Origin: Dechloromonas sp. UBA6271
GTDB taxonomy: Bacteria > Pseudomonadota > Gammaproteobacteria > Burkholderiales > Rhodocyclaceae
DNA length: 64,000 bases
Direction: 5' to 3'
Assembly: GCA_002440665.1 (NCBI GenBank)
Contig: DJUX01000006.1
Coordinates: 84,695 to 148,694, forward strand
The position numbers were made by a program, and so were the translations under genes. Positions 35,808 through 45,158 of the stretch are shown piece by piece. How positions within the stretch are numbered: the stretch's first letter is position 1; each line of letters starts with the position of its first letter. The notes beneath the pieces are model-generated. The model had not been told where the DNA came from, did no database searches, and saw only the letters and a list, made by a program, of their open reading frames with translations.

Positions 35808-37046
35808 TTACGCCGGGCGGTCGGCCAGCTTCTGGACGATCAGCGCGCCGACCATGTCGCCTTCGACGTTGACCATGGTGCGCGTGGTATCGAGGATGCG
35901 GTCGATGGGCAGCAGGATGGCGATGGCCGCGGTCGGCAGGCCGACCGATTCGAGCACCAGCACCATGCTCAGCATGCCGACGCTGGGGATGCCGGGGGCG
36001 CCGATGGCGCCAAGCATGGCGACGAAAAAGATGATCGCCTGGTGCGCGAGGTCGAGTTCGATGCCGGCCAGGCGGGCGACGAACAAGGCGGCGGCCGCTT
36101 CGTAAAGCGCGGTGCCGTCCATATTGACGGTGGCGCCGAGCGGCACGACGAAATTGGCGATGTCCTTCCGGACGTGCAGGTGCTGCTCGGTACAGCGCAG
36201 CGTCACCGGCAATGTGGCGGCGCTGGAACTGGTGGCGAAGGCGGTGATCAGCGCCTCGCGCGCGCCCTTGAAGAAGTGCAGCGGCGACATGCGGGTGAAT
36301 AGCCAGAGGATGGCCGGCAGCACGATCAGGCCGTGGAACAGCGTGGTGCCGGTGACGACGACGATGAAATGGCCGAGGCTTCTGAGCAACGCGCCTTGCT
36401 GGCTGGCGACGAGTTGCAGCAGCAGGGCGGCGAGGCCGAGCGGGGCGAGGCGCATGATCCAGCCGACGATCAGCAGGCAGAGTTCCTGCAATTCCTGGAT
36501 CAGCGTGCGGATGTTGCGGTAGCGCTCGCCGCCGACGACTAGCGCGATACCGAGGATTAGCGCAATGACGACGATGGCCAGGATGTCGCCTTGGGCGAGG
36601 GCCTTGAACGGGTTCTGGAACAGGCCGCGCAGGAACTGGGCGATGTATTCCGGCAGCGGCATCTGGCGCGCCTGGAAATCCCGCGTCGCCTCGGCGAACA
36701 TTTCCAGTTGCAGGCCCTCTCCGGGACGGAACAGATGGGCGGCGCCGAAGCCGATGACGATGGCGATGCCCATGGTGGCGAAGAAGAAGACCAGCGTCGT
36801 CGTCCACACGCGGTGCATCTGGTCGTGTGCCCGCAGGTTGGCGACGCCGACGACGATCGACGAAAAGACCAGCGGCACCAGCACCATGCGCAGCAGATCG
36901 AGAAACAGGTTGCCGACCATGCGCGCACCGTACAGGGAATTTTCGACCGCCGGCGTCGCGCCCTGCGTCTGCAGGAACAGGCCGCCGGCGATGCCGGCCG
37001 CGCAGCCGATCAGGATTTGCGTGTTGAGCGACAGCTTTTTCGCCAT
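35808..37046 (-). CDS. Dicarboxylate/amino-acid:cation symporter (GltP/DctA family)
   Basis: This 412-residue transporter has about eight membrane helices plus re-entrant hairpins. The family motifs are present: LIGCAAGIAGG at the start, a serine-rich first hairpin (TAFATSSSAATLPVTL), and NMDGTALYEAAAALF in helix 7. It should take up dicarboxylates or acidic amino acids with Na+ or H+. The ATG at 37046 is chosen because MAKKLSLNTQILIG matches family N-termini. A probable promoter lies upstream (37079-37108). Confidence 0.9.
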   Translation of the reverse strand: MAKKLSLNTQILIGCAAGIAGGLFLQTQGATPAVENSLYGARMVGNLFLDLLRMVLVPLVFSSIVVGVANLRAHDQMHRVWTTTLVFFFATMGIAIVIGFGAAHLFRPGEGLQLEMFAEATRDFQARQMPLPEYIAQFLRGLFQNPFKALAQGDILAIVVIALILGIALVVGGERYRNIRTLIQELQELCLLIVGWIMRLAPLGLAALLLQLVASQQGALLRSLGHFIVVVTGTTLFHGLIVLPAILWLFTRMSPLHFFKGAREALITAFATSSSAATLPVTLRCTEQHLHVRKDIANFVVPLGATVNMDGTALYEAAAALFVARLAGIELDLAHQAIIFFVAMLGAIGAPGIPSVGMLSMVLVLESVGLPTAAIAILLPIDRILDTTRTMVNVEGDMVGALIVQKLADRPA

Positions 37047-37078
37047 GCGGCTGTTCCGGGAAGCTTGACTGGGGGTCG

Positions 37079-37108
37079 ATTGTATCCGGCCAGCGTCCAC
37101 CGGGTCAG
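37079..37108 (-). promoter_or_regulatory. Probable promoter of the symporter gene
   Basis: On the minus strand CTGACC (37108-37103) and TACAAT (37084-37079) are 18 bp apart, giving a start about 30 bases before the ATG. The -10 is good and the -35 matches four of six positions. Confidence 0.5.
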
Positions 37109-37130
37109 GGAGCGGTCAGATAATTCGGGC

Positions 37131-37190
37131 AGAATAAGCCTGCAACTCCTCCTAGAATGAATTCACCCGCCTTCGTGGCGGGTTCTTTTT
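37131..37190 (+). ncRNA. Candidate ~60-nt small RNA with an anti-Shine-Dalgarno segment
   Basis: A plus-strand intrinsic terminator (37165-37190) stands between two minus-strand genes, so it serves no annotated gene. A GATAAT -10 at 37119-37124 would start a transcript near 37131. The resulting ~60-nt RNA would hold CUCCUCCU at 37146-37153, the complement of a Shine-Dalgarno sequence, before the terminator hairpin. The -35 is weak. Expression is not shown by sequence alone. Confidence 0.4.
37165..37190 (+). terminator. Intrinsic terminator (plus strand)
   Basis: ACCCGCC (37165-37171) pairs with GGCGGGT (37177-37183) around TTCGT, then TCTTTTT. On the minus strand there is no T run, so it does not look like a terminator for the efflux operon ending at 37204. 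Confidence 0.75.
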
Positions 37191-37203
37191 GTCCAGGTTG
37201 CGC

Positions 37204-40200
37204 TCAGTGCAAGGCCCTGGCCAGACGCGGGTGCGTCGACAGATAGTAATAGAGCGCCGGCAGCACGAAGAGGGTGAGCAGCGTCGCCGAGATCAGGCCG
37301 CCGATGACGACCAGCGCCAGCGGCCGCTGGGTTTCGGAGCCGATGCCGTGCGACAGCGCCATCGGCAGCAGGCCGAGCATGGCGAGCAGGGCGGTCATCA
37401 GTACCGTGCGCAGACGCGACATGGCGCCCTGGAAAACCACCTGGTAGGAATCCATCCCCTGCTGCTTTAGCTGATTGAAGTAGCTGACCATCACCACCCC
37501 GTTAAGCACCGCCTGGCCGAACAGGGCGATGAAGCCGATGGCCGCCGATACCGAGAGCGGTATGCCGCTCAGCAGCAGCGCGAAAATGCCGCCGATCAAC
37601 GCGAAGGGGATGTTGCAGATGATGATCAAGGCATCCTTGAACGAACTGAAGGCGTCGAAGAGCAGCACGAAGATGAGCAGGATCGACAGCGGCACGACCA
37701 GCATCAGGCGTTTCATCGCCCGTTCCTGGTTCTCGAATTCACCGGACCAGGTGATCGAATAGCCCTGTGGCAGCTTGATGTCCTTGGCATGCGCCTGCAT
37801 GTCGGCAACGACGCTGCCCATGTCGCGGTCGCGGATAAAGACGCCGATGGCGACGACGCGCTGCCCGGATTCGCGGGCGATGTTCATGGCGCCGCTGCCG
37901 AGCTTGAAATCGACCAGGTTGGCCAGCGGCACCTGGGCGCCGGAAGGGGTCGGGATCAGCACTTCGCGCAGGCGGTCGAGGGAGCGTTCCTCGTTCTTCA
38001 GACGGACGACGACGCTGAAATGGCGCTCGCCTTCCCAAAGTTCGGTCGCCGCCTTGCCGGCGAGGGCGGTTTCGATGACATCCTGGACGTCTGCCACATT
38101 GAGGCCGTAGCGGGCGGCGGCGGCGCGGTCGATTTCCAGGCGGTACTGCGGCAGGTCGCCGTCTCGGTCGATGAAGGCGCGAGCCACGCCCGGTACGCTA
38201 CCGATGCGGTCGAGCAGCTGGCGACCGGTTGCCCTGAGCGTCTTCATGTCGTCGCCGAAGATCTTGATGACGATCTGGCCGTCGATCTGCGAGATCGATT
38301 CGAGGATCTGGTCACGCACCGGCTGGCTGAAGGTTGGTTCGATGCCCGGCATGTCGTTGATCTTGTCCTCCATCTCGCGGACCAGCTTGTCCTTGGTCAT
38401 GCCGGGGCGCCACTGTGCATCCGGCTTGAGATCGACCAGCATCTCGGTCATGTTGATGTTCTTGGGGTCGGTGCCATCTTCCGGACGACCGGCCTTGGAA
38501 ACGACGGCATTGACTTCCGGAAAGCCGGCAACCACGGCCCGCAGCTTGCGCAGGTCGCTTTGCGCTTCCTCGACCGATACCGAGGTAGGCAGCGTGATGT
38601 TGATCCAGATCGAACCTTCGTTCAGTTCCGGGAGGAACTCGGTGCCCAGTTGCGGCACCAGCGCGGCGGTGATGGCCAGCGCGACCAGCGCGCCGCCAAG
38701 TACCCGTTTGGCATTGGCGAGCGCCCATTTGAGCGCCGGTTCATAGCGGTTCGCGAACCAGTGCATGAGCTTCGTTTCCTCATGCGGCACGTGGTTGCGG
38801 AAGGCGATCTTGCTGAGGAAGGGCACCAGCGTGAAGGACAGGATCAGCGAGGTGACCAGCGCACCGACGACCGAATAGGCCATTGGCGAGAAGATCTTTC
38901 CTTCATGGCGCTGCATGGTGAAGATCGGCAGGTGGGCAACGATGATGATGATGATCGAGAAAACCGTCGGTCGGCCGATTTCCATCACCGCCTCATGGAT
39001 GGTGCGTGTGTGCGGCCGGTGATCGTTGCTCTTTTGCGCCTCGCCGAGGCGCCGGAAGATATTTTCGATGACGATCACCGCGCCGTCGACGATTATGCCG
39101 AAGTCCATTGCCCCTAGCGACAACAGGTTGGCTGGAATGCCGACCAGCGACAGACAAATAAAGGTGCCGAGCAGCGCCAGCGGAATGATCGAGGCGACGA
39201 TGGCCGCCGCGCGCAGGTCTGCGAGGAACAGGTAAAGCACCAGCGTGACCAGCAGAGCGCCTTCGAGCAGGTTCATGAAGACCGTCTTCAGGGTCTTGCT
39301 GATCAGCCAGGAGCGGTCGTAGAAGGGGACGATCTGGACCCCGGGTGGCAGCACCGAGCTGTTCAGCGTATCGACCTTGGCCTTGAGCGCGTCGAGGACC
39401 ATCGACGGATTCTCATCCTTGCGCAGCAGGACGATGCCCGAAACGACGTCATCCTGATCGCCGGTGGCATCGGTGAACCCGACCATGCCCTGCGCCGGGA
39501 CACGCGACTCGACGACCTCGGCGATATCGCGGACCAGGATCGGCGTGCCCTTGTTTTCGGCGACGACGACGCTGCCGATGTCGGCCGACGATTGCAGCAA
39601 CCCGAGCGAGCGGATCAGAAACTGTTGCCGGCCTTGCGCCACAGAACCGCCGCCGGCGTTGGCATTGGCCCGCTGCAGTGCGGTGAACAACTGGCCGATG
39701 GTCAGGTTGTGGTCGCGCAGCCGGCCCAGATCGGGGCGGACTTCGTACTGGCGGATCGGCCCGCCGAGCGAGACGACGTCGGCAATGCCGGGCACCTGCT
39801 TGAGCTGGCGGGCGATCGTCCAGTCCTGGATGGCGCGTATCTCGGTGGGCTTGAGGCCCGGCGCGACGACTCGATAGCGGAAGATTTCGCCTGTGGCGGT
39901 GGCTGGCGGCGCCAACTCCGGCTCGACGCCGGGTGGCAGGTCAAGGCCGCGCAGGCGTTCTTCGACCAGTTGGCGGGCCATGAACAGGCTCGGCTTTTCG
40001 TCGAAGGTAACGACGATGAAAGAGAGTCCGAACTGCGTGTGCGAGAACATGCGGATCGAGTTTGGCACGCCGGCCAGCGCGATTTCCAGCGGGATGGTGA
40101 CCTGCTTTTCGACTTCCTCGGGCGCCCGGCCGGGGTAGAGCGTAATGATCGTGACCTGGGTGTCGGTAACGTCCGGGAAAGCCTCGATCGGCAGTGAACG

Positions 40201-40293
40201 GAAGGCAGAGATGCCGACGCCGATGAACAACACCAGGCCAAGGATGATGAACAGCGGCTCGTTGAGAGCGAAATGGACGATGCGCTTCATCAT
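37204..40293 (-). CDS. RND efflux pump, inner-membrane permease (CzcA/CusA type)
   Basis: The product has 1029 residues in the heavy-metal RND subfamily: twelve membrane helices in two halves with large periplasmic loops. Motifs include AFPDVTDTQVTIIT near residue 40, SLGAMDFGIIVDGAVIVIENIF in helix 4 (the DFGxxxD proton-relay pattern) and RIVHFALNEP at the N-terminus. It exports metal ions (Zn, Co, Ni, Cd, Cu or Ag) using proton motive force. The metal cannot be determined by eye. It is the last gene of a C-B-A operon, overlapping the adaptor gene by four bases. Confidence 0.92.
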   Translation of the reverse strand: MMKRIVHFALNEPLFIILGLVLFIGVGISAFRSLPIEAFPDVTDTQVTIITLYPGRAPEEVEKQVTIPLEIALAGVPNSIRMFSHTQFGLSFIVVTFDEKPSLFMARQLVEERLRGLDLPPGVEPELAPPATATGEIFRYRVVAPGLKPTEIRAIQDWTIARQLKQVPGIADVVSLGGPIRQYEVRPDLGRLRDHNLTIGQLFTALQRANANAGGGSVAQGRQQFLIRSLGLLQSSADIGSVVVAENKGTPILVRDIAEVVESRVPAQGMVGFTDATGDQDDVVSGIVLLRKDENPSMVLDALKAKVDTLNSSVLPPGVQIVPFYDRSWLISKTLKTVFMNLLEGALLVTLVLYLFLADLRAAAIVASIIPLALLGTFICLSLVGIPANLLSLGAMDFGIIVDGAVIVIENIFRRLGEAQKSNDHRPHTRTIHEAVMEIGRPTVFSIIIIIVAHLPIFTMQRHEGKIFSPMAYSVVGALVTSLILSFTLVPFLSKIAFRNHVPHEETKLMHWFANRYEPALKWALANAKRVLGGALVALAITAALVPQLGTEFLPELNEGSIWINITLPTSVSVEEAQSDLRKLRAVVAGFPEVNAVVSKAGRPEDGTDPKNINMTEMLVDLKPDAQWRPGMTKDKLVREMEDKINDMPGIEPTFSQPVRDQILESISQIDGQIVIKIFGDDMKTLRATGRQLLDRIGSVPGVARAFIDRDGDLPQYRLEIDRAAAARYGLNVADVQDVIETALAGKAATELWEGERHFSVVVRLKNEERSLDRLREVLIPTPSGAQVPLANLVDFKLGSGAMNIARESGQRVVAIGVFIRDRDMGSVVADMQAHAKDIKLPQGYSITWSGEFENQERAMKRLMLVVPLSILLIFVLLFDAFSSFKDALIIICNIPFALIGGIFALLLSGIPLSVSAAIGFIALFGQAVLNGVVMVSYFNQLKQQGMDSYQVVFQGAMSRLRTVLMTALLAMLGLLPMALSHGIGSETQRPLALVVIGGLISATLLTLFVLPALYYYLSTHPRLARALH

Positions 40294-41429
40294 TTGGCTG
40301 GCTGTTTCGGCTGGCCGGGAAGCGTCTTGAAGAACTTAATCAGGTGCAGGTTGCCTTCGATGATGACCTTCTCGCCTTCCTTGACGCCGGCCAGGATCTC
40401 GATCCGGCCGTTACGTTCGGGACCGGCCTGAACGGCACGCAGGATATAGCGACCGGTCGCTTCCTCGACGAAGACGTAGCGCTGTTCGCCAACCAGGAAT
40501 ACCGCCGCGACAGGAACCAGCAGGGCTTGCGTCGGTGGCAACTCGATAAGGGCGGTGACGAACATGCCGCCCTTGAGGCGGCGATCCTGGTTCGGCACCT
40601 CACCACGGACCCGGATAGTACGGGTGGTCGGGTCGACGAAATCCCCGACATGGTGGATCACGCCGGAAAAACGTTCATTCGGATATTGCTTGACCAGCAG
40701 GCTGATCTTTTCGCCGGCCTTGAGCGCTGCCAGATCGGCTTCGCTGGCGTCGAGCTGAAGCCACAGGCTGGTCGGGTCGGTGACGACGAACAGCGGATCA
40801 CCGCCCTGTTCGGGGCGGAATTCCAGCCCCGGGTTCAGGTTGCGCTCGACGACGACGCCGGCCAGCGGGCTGCGCAGCGTGTAAGAGCCATCACTGGCGC
40901 CACCCAGCCCGGCCAGACGCCGGCTGGCGCGCTCGGCCTCGGCCTGGGCACTGATCGCTTCGGCTTGAGTCTGCTGAAAATCCTTGTCGGCAACGATGCC
41001 GGCCGCGTGCAGTTCGCGCTGCCGTTCAAGCGCCTGCCTCGCGAGTTGCTGCTCGGCCTGGGCTTTGCGTGCGTCGGCCTGGGCTTGCCCGAAATCGGGA
41101 GAGGAGAGAATTGCCAGCATCTGCCCGGCCTTGACGTTGCTGCCGATTTCCACCGTGATCTTCTGCACGCGACCACCAACCTGCGGCACGATGCGCACGG
41201 TACGGTCCTCGTTCCAGACCAGGCGGCCCGGCAGGCGCAGTGTCGATCCCTGGTCCTTCTCGACGCTGGCCGTCTTGAGGAAGTCGGCCTTGTCCGGTTC
41301 GCTGAGGATGGCGTGATCGCCCTCGGTCTTGATGGCGGCTTCCTTTGCCGGCTCCGGGTCGCCACCGCAGGCGGCGAGGGCGAGAGCCAAGGTAAAAGTC
41401 AGGGCAAGGCTGGTCGGTTGTCGCTTCAT
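40290..41429 (-). CDS. RND efflux periplasmic adaptor (CzcB type)
   Basis: This 379-residue membrane-fusion protein has a lipoprotein signal with lipobox LAAC (cysteine at residue 21). Then come a beta-barrel/lipoyl segment (GGRVQKITVEIGSNVKAGQMLAIL), a long alpha-hairpin rich in Gln/Ala, and C-terminal beta domains (PVYVxx-type strands). It links the inner-membrane pump to the outer-membrane channel. It overlaps both neighbouring genes by four bases. It lacks the long His-rich N-terminal metal-binding tail of classical CzcB. Confidence 0.9.
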   Translation of the reverse strand: MKRQPTSLALTFTLALALAACGGDPEPAKEAAIKTEGDHAILSEPDKADFLKTASVEKDQGSTLRLPGRLVWNEDRTVRIVPQVGGRVQKITVEIGSNVKAGQMLAILSSPDFGQAQADARKAQAEQQLARQALERQRELHAAGIVADKDFQQTQAEAISAQAEAERASRRLAGLGGASDGSYTLRSPLAGVVVERNLNPGLEFRPEQGGDPLFVVTDPTSLWLQLDASEADLAALKAGEKISLLVKQYPNERFSGVIHHVGDFVDPTTRTIRVRGEVPNQDRRLKGGMFVTALIELPPTQALLVPVAAVFLVGEQRYVFVEEATGRYILRAVQAGPERNGRIEILAGVKEGEKVIIEGNLHLIKFFKTLPGQPKQPAK

Positions 41430-42667
41430 TTGGTTTTTCCGTAGTCGGCCTGCAGGCGCCAGGCAGCCAGCGCCTTGGCATAGTCGGCGCGCGCGGTGGC
41501 GGCTTCGATCTGGACCTGGCGCAGGGTCCGGCGCGCATCGAGGAGGTCCATCAGGTTCATGGCGCCGCGGCTGTAGGCCAGTTCGGCGGCGCGTGCGACG
41601 CGTTCGGCATCGGCGAGCAGCCCGGTTTCAAGGCGCCGTAGGCGTTCTTCCGCCGAGCGCAGGGCGCTGGAGGCCTGATCCGTGCTGCCGACGGCCTGCG
41701 CCATTGTCCGTTCGTAGATCAGGCGCGCAGCGGTGAGGTCGGCCTCGGCGCGAGCGATATCCCCCTCGTATTCGTGGAAGATGAAGAGCGGGACGCTGAC
41801 GCCGAAGCCATAGCTGTTGGTCGGCTCGTTCTGCATGTTGTGTTCATACTGGACGCCGACCGTCACATCGCGCGTCTTCTGCGCCTTGGCGAGGTCGCGC
41901 GCCGCCTCCGCCGCTGCCATGCGCAGGCGCGCTGCGGCGACGTCCGGGCGCTGTTCGAGGTCGCCGCGCTTGAGTTGCTGGTCGCCGAGGGGCGGCCAGC
42001 TGTCGTCGGCCACCAGCAGGCCGGCATCGCCCTCGCGGCCGATCAGGTAGGCTAGTGCCACCTGGGCTTGTTCCAGTTCGGCCTGCGTCCGGCGGGCATC
42101 GTTGTCGGCGCGCGACTTGTCGATTTGCAGGCGCGACAACTCGACCTGCGAGATATCGCCGGCCTTGAGGCGTAGACGCCCGGTTTCCAGTCCCTTGTCG
42201 TAGGTGGCCGCCGACTCGCCGGCCAGGCGGCGCTTTTCCTGAGCCAGGCGCAGGTCGTAATAGGTCTGCTGGAGGCTCAGCAACATCTGCCGGCCGGTAT
42301 CGTCGAGGTCGCGCCGGCTGGCATCGAGCCGAGCGTCGGCGCCCTTGACACGCAAATCGCGCTTGCCGCCACGCTCGACCAACTGATCGAGGCGCAGCAC
42401 GTTGTCCATCTTCTTGTCTTTCCACGGGCCGGCGCCGTAGCCAGACCATGGGCTGATCTGCGTGATGTTCAGCGAGACTTGAGGATTGGGCAGTTGGCCG
42501 GCGGTGAGGACATCGGCTTCGGCGCCGGTAACCGCCGTCCGGGCCAGTTGCAGTTCGCGGTTGTGTTCTTGCCAGAGCGCCTCTGCTTCGGCCAGCGACA
42601 GGCGTTGCGGTGTTTGGGCCAGCACTGCGACAGGGACTAGCAGGAGAGCGGTGAGCAGGCGGCGCAT
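41426..42667 (-). CDS. TolC-family outer-membrane channel (CzcC type)
   Basis: The 413-residue product has a signal peptide (cleavage after AVLAQ) and the duplicated TolC-like outer membrane efflux protein domains, with long alternating Ala/Leu/Gln helices (AEALWQEHNRELQLARTAV and AARLRMAAAEAARDLAKAQ). It forms the exit duct of the CzcCBA-type pump. As the first gene of the operon it faces the divergent two-component system 62 bp away, the likely regulatory gap. Confidence 0.9.
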   Translation of the reverse strand: MRRLLTALLLVPVAVLAQTPQRLSLAEAEALWQEHNRELQLARTAVTGAEADVLTAGQLPNPQVSLNITQISPWSGYGAGPWKDKKMDNVLRLDQLVERGGKRDLRVKGADARLDASRRDLDDTGRQMLLSLQQTYYDLRLAQEKRRLAGESAATYDKGLETGRLRLKAGDISQVELSRLQIDKSRADNDARRTQAELEQAQVALAYLIGREGDAGLLVADDSWPPLGDQQLKRGDLEQRPDVAAARLRMAAAEAARDLAKAQKTRDVTVGVQYEHNMQNEPTNSYGFGVSVPLFIFHEYEGDIARAEADLTAARLIYERTMAQAVGSTDQASSALRSAEERLRRLETGLLADAERVARAAELAYSRGAMNLMDLLDARRTLRQVQIEAATARADYAKALAAWRLQADYGKTK

Positions 42668-42729
42668 TGGTTCGATTTTTGACGGGGAGTGGTATCGTAT
42701 GGGGCAACCCTGACCAATAGCTGACTGTG

Positions 42730-43410
42730 ATGCGGATACTCCTTGTCGAAGACGATGCCTTGCTGGCCGATGGCCTGGCGCGGGCCCTGAGCCATTCCGG
42801 CTACGTGGTGGAGTTGGCCGGCGACGGGAAGTCGGCGGATTCCTGGATCGAAGGCGGCACCTTCGATCTCGTCATTCTCGACCTCGGCCTGCCGGGACTC
42901 GACGGCAGCGAGGTGTTGCAGCGCCTGCGTGGTCGCCGCCAGAAAATTCCCGTTCTCGTTCTCTCGGCGCGCGAGGGGCTGGAGGAGCGGGTTCGCCTGC
43001 TCGACCTTGGCGCCGACGACTACCTGGTGAAACCGGTGGCGCTGGCTGAACTCGAGGCGCGGGTGCGCGCCCTGATCCGGCGTGGTCAGGGAACCCCCGA
43101 TCCGGCCATCCGTCTCGGACGCCTGACGCTCGATACCGTCGGCAAGCGCGCCTGGCTGGATGGCGAGGCGCTCGACCTGACGGCGCGCGAGTGGGCGGCG
43201 CTCGAGTTTCTTGCCCAGCGCGTCAACCGGATCGTCAACAAGGACCAGATCATGCAGGCCTTGTACAGCTGGGAAGATGAAATCACGCCCAATGCGGTCG
43301 AAAAATTCATTTCCCGCCTGCGGGGCAAGCTGGAGCCGGCCGGCATCGTCATCCGCACCGTTCGCGGCCTCGGCTACTACCTGGAAAAGCCGCCGGATGC
43401 CCGCGATTAG
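42730..43410 (+). CDS. OmpR-family response regulator
   Basis: This 226-residue protein has a receiver domain (acidic pair near residue 7, phosphorylation Asp in VILDLGLPG near residue 52, Lys in YLVKP) and a C-terminal winged-helix (VEKFISRLRGKLEPAGIVIRTVRGLGYYLEK). It overlaps the histidine-kinase gene downstream. The divergent efflux operon is a probable target but no operator was found in the 62-bp gap. A GTG three bases earlier is an alternative start. Confidence 0.93.
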   Translation: MRILLVEDDALLADGLARALSHSGYVVELAGDGKSADSWIEGGTFDLVILDLGLPGLDGSEVLQRLRGRRQKIPVLVLSAREGLEERVRLLDLGADDYLVKPVALAELEARVRALIRRGQGTPDPAIRLGRLTLDTVGKRAWLDGEALDLTAREWAALEFLAQRVNRIVNKDQIMQALYSWEDEITPNAVEKFISRLRGKLEPAGIVIRTVRGLGYYLEKPPDARD

Positions 43411-44767
43411 GCATCCTAGCCTTCGTTTCCTGCTCCTGCGCTGGTTGCTGCCGGCGATGCTGGTGCTGCTGCTGGCCGGCGCCGTGACCGCCTACTGGGT
43501 GGCGCTGCGCAGCGCGACGAAGGCCTACGACCGGGCACTGTTCGACACCGCGCTGGCGATCGTCGAGCAACTGGCAATGTACGACGGCAAACCCGTGTTG
43601 CCTCTCACTGCGCAGGCGCGGGATGTCCTGCTGGTTGACAAGTTCGACCAGATTTTTTTTGCGGTGCGCGGTCCGAATGGCGAATTGCTCGACGGCGAAG
43701 CGGGTTTGCCGATGCCGCCGCAGCTGCCGAAAGAAGTCTGGAGCGAGGGTCGTTACTACTTCGACGGCCGGCTTAACGAGCAGCCGGTTCGTGTCGCGGC
43801 ACTGAGGACCGAGCGGGCCGGCCAGACCTTTACCGTGCTGGCTGGCGAAACGCTGGTCAAACGCAACGCGCTGGTCCGCGAAATCCTGCTCGGCATGCTG
43901 TTGCCGGAAATGCTGTTGATCGTCGTCAGCCTGGCGGTAGTCTGGTTCGGCGTGCGTTCGGCGCTGAACCCGCTGGCCAGCCTGCGCGAGGAACTGGCCG
44001 GGCGTTCGCAGGCCGACCTGCGGCCGGTGACCACCGACGTGCCCGAAGAAATCCAGCCGGTGGTGCAGGAAATCAACGAACTGCTGACCCGGCTCGGGCA
44101 TTCGCTCGACACCCAGCGCCACTTCGTTTCCGATGCGGCACATCAGTTGCGGACGCCCATCGCGGCGCTTCAGGCGCAGGTCGAGGCGACGCTGGCCGAA
44201 TCGGACCCGCTGATGCGGCAGCAACTGCAGGGGATTCTCGCGGCGGCGCACCGCCTGTCGCATCTTGTCGAGCAGATGCTGATGCTGGCCCGGGCGCAGC
44301 CCTCGCTGGCCCGGACACAGCCGGAAGTGGCGCTCGAGGACGTGGCCCAGGCGGCGGCCGAGGACTGGTTGCCGGTGGCAATCGGGAACGGGGTCGATCT
44401 TGGCTTCGAGCTCGCACCGAGCACGGTTTTCGGCAATAGCCTTCTGCTGCAGGAAGTGTTTTCCAACCTGATCGACAACGCGCTGCGCCACACGCCGCGC
44501 GGCGGCAGCGTCACCGTCCGTTGCGGCGATGGCGAAGACGGCGCCTGGCTGGCGGTCGAGGACAGTGGCCCCGGCATTCCCGAGACTGACCGTGAAAAGG
44601 TGTTCGAGCGCTTCTACCAGTCGCCCGGCAGCAGCAGCAGCCGCGGTAGTGGCCTCGGCCTCGCCATCGTGCGCGAGATTGCCCGCCAGCATGGCGGCCA
44701 GGCAAGTATCGACCGTTCTCCCGAACTGGGCGGCGCTCGGGTGACGGTGCGTTTTGCGCTAGGATAG
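43397..44767 (+). CDS. Sensor histidine kinase with a TctE-like (2CSK_N) sensor region
   Basis: The protein has 456 residues: two membrane helices (about residues 13-35 and 155-180) bracket a periplasmic sensor resembling the 2CSK_N region of TctE (RSATKAYDRALFDTALAIVEQL). A HAMP-like linker leads to the dimerisation helix with DAAHQLRTPIAAL (phospho-His), then the ATPase domain with N (NLIDNALRH), G1 (DSGPGIP) and G2 (GSGLGLAI) boxes. It presumably phosphorylates the regulator encoded just before it. The signal sensed is unknown; metal is an inference from the neighbouring pump. Confidence 0.92.
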   Translation: MPAIRHPSLRFLLLRWLLPAMLVLLLAGAVTAYWVALRSATKAYDRALFDTALAIVEQLAMYDGKPVLPLTAQARDVLLVDKFDQIFFAVRGPNGELLDGEAGLPMPPQLPKEVWSEGRYYFDGRLNEQPVRVAALRTERAGQTFTVLAGETLVKRNALVREILLGMLLPEMLLIVVSLAVVWFGVRSALNPLASLREELAGRSQADLRPVTTDVPEEIQPVVQEINELLTRLGHSLDTQRHFVSDAAHQLRTPIAALQAQVEATLAESDPLMRQQLQGILAAAHRLSHLVEQMLMLARAQPSLARTQPEVALEDVAQAAAEDWLPVAIGNGVDLGFELAPSTVFGNSLLLQEVFSNLIDNALRHTPRGGSVTVRCGDGEDGAWLAVEDSGPGIPETDREKVFERFYQSPGSSSSRGSGLGLAIVREIARQHGGQASIDRSPELGGARVTVRFALG

Positions 44768-44798
44768 GACGTCGATATGCTTGCCCCGGAGTCTGAAA

Positions 44799-45155
44799 TT
44801 GAGCGATTTTGAAGCGTTGACCGCAGCAGTCCTGGAATTCCGCGATGCTCGCGACTGGCGGCAGTTTCATTCGCTACGCAACCTGATCACCTCGCTCAAT
44901 CTGGAAGCAGCTGAACTGCTGGAACTGACGCAATGGAAGAACGATGCCGAGGTCGAGGCGCTGCCGACGGACCCGGCGATCCGCGAGGCGCTGCACGACG
45001 AATGCGCCGACATCCTGCTTTACCTGCTGCTGATTGCCAAAACAGCGGGTATCGATCTGGCGGCAGCTACGCGCGCCAAGCTGGCGAAGAACGCGCAGAA
45101 ATATCCGGTCGAAAAAGCCTGGGGATCGCGTGCAAAATACACCGAACTCGGCTGA
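44799..45155 (+). CDS. MazG-like nucleotide pyrophosphohydrolase
   Basis: This 118-residue protein (TTG start at 44799, CGGAG eight bases upstream) has the all-alpha NTP-pyrophosphatase signature: EAAELLE in the first helix and DECADILLYLLL in the second, matching the E-x-x-E/E-x-x-D metal-binding pattern of the RS21-C6/dCTPase group. Such enzymes cleave non-canonical or excess dNTPs. A TTG at 44781 would add six residues. A copy of the dispersed motif overlaps its start region. Confidence 0.85.
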   Translation: MSDFEALTAAVLEFRDARDWRQFHSLRNLITSLNLEAAELLELTQWKNDAEVEALPTDPAIREALHDECADILLYLLLIAKTAGIDLAAATRAKLAKNAQKYPVEKAWGSRAKYTELG

Positions 45156-45158
45156 AAA

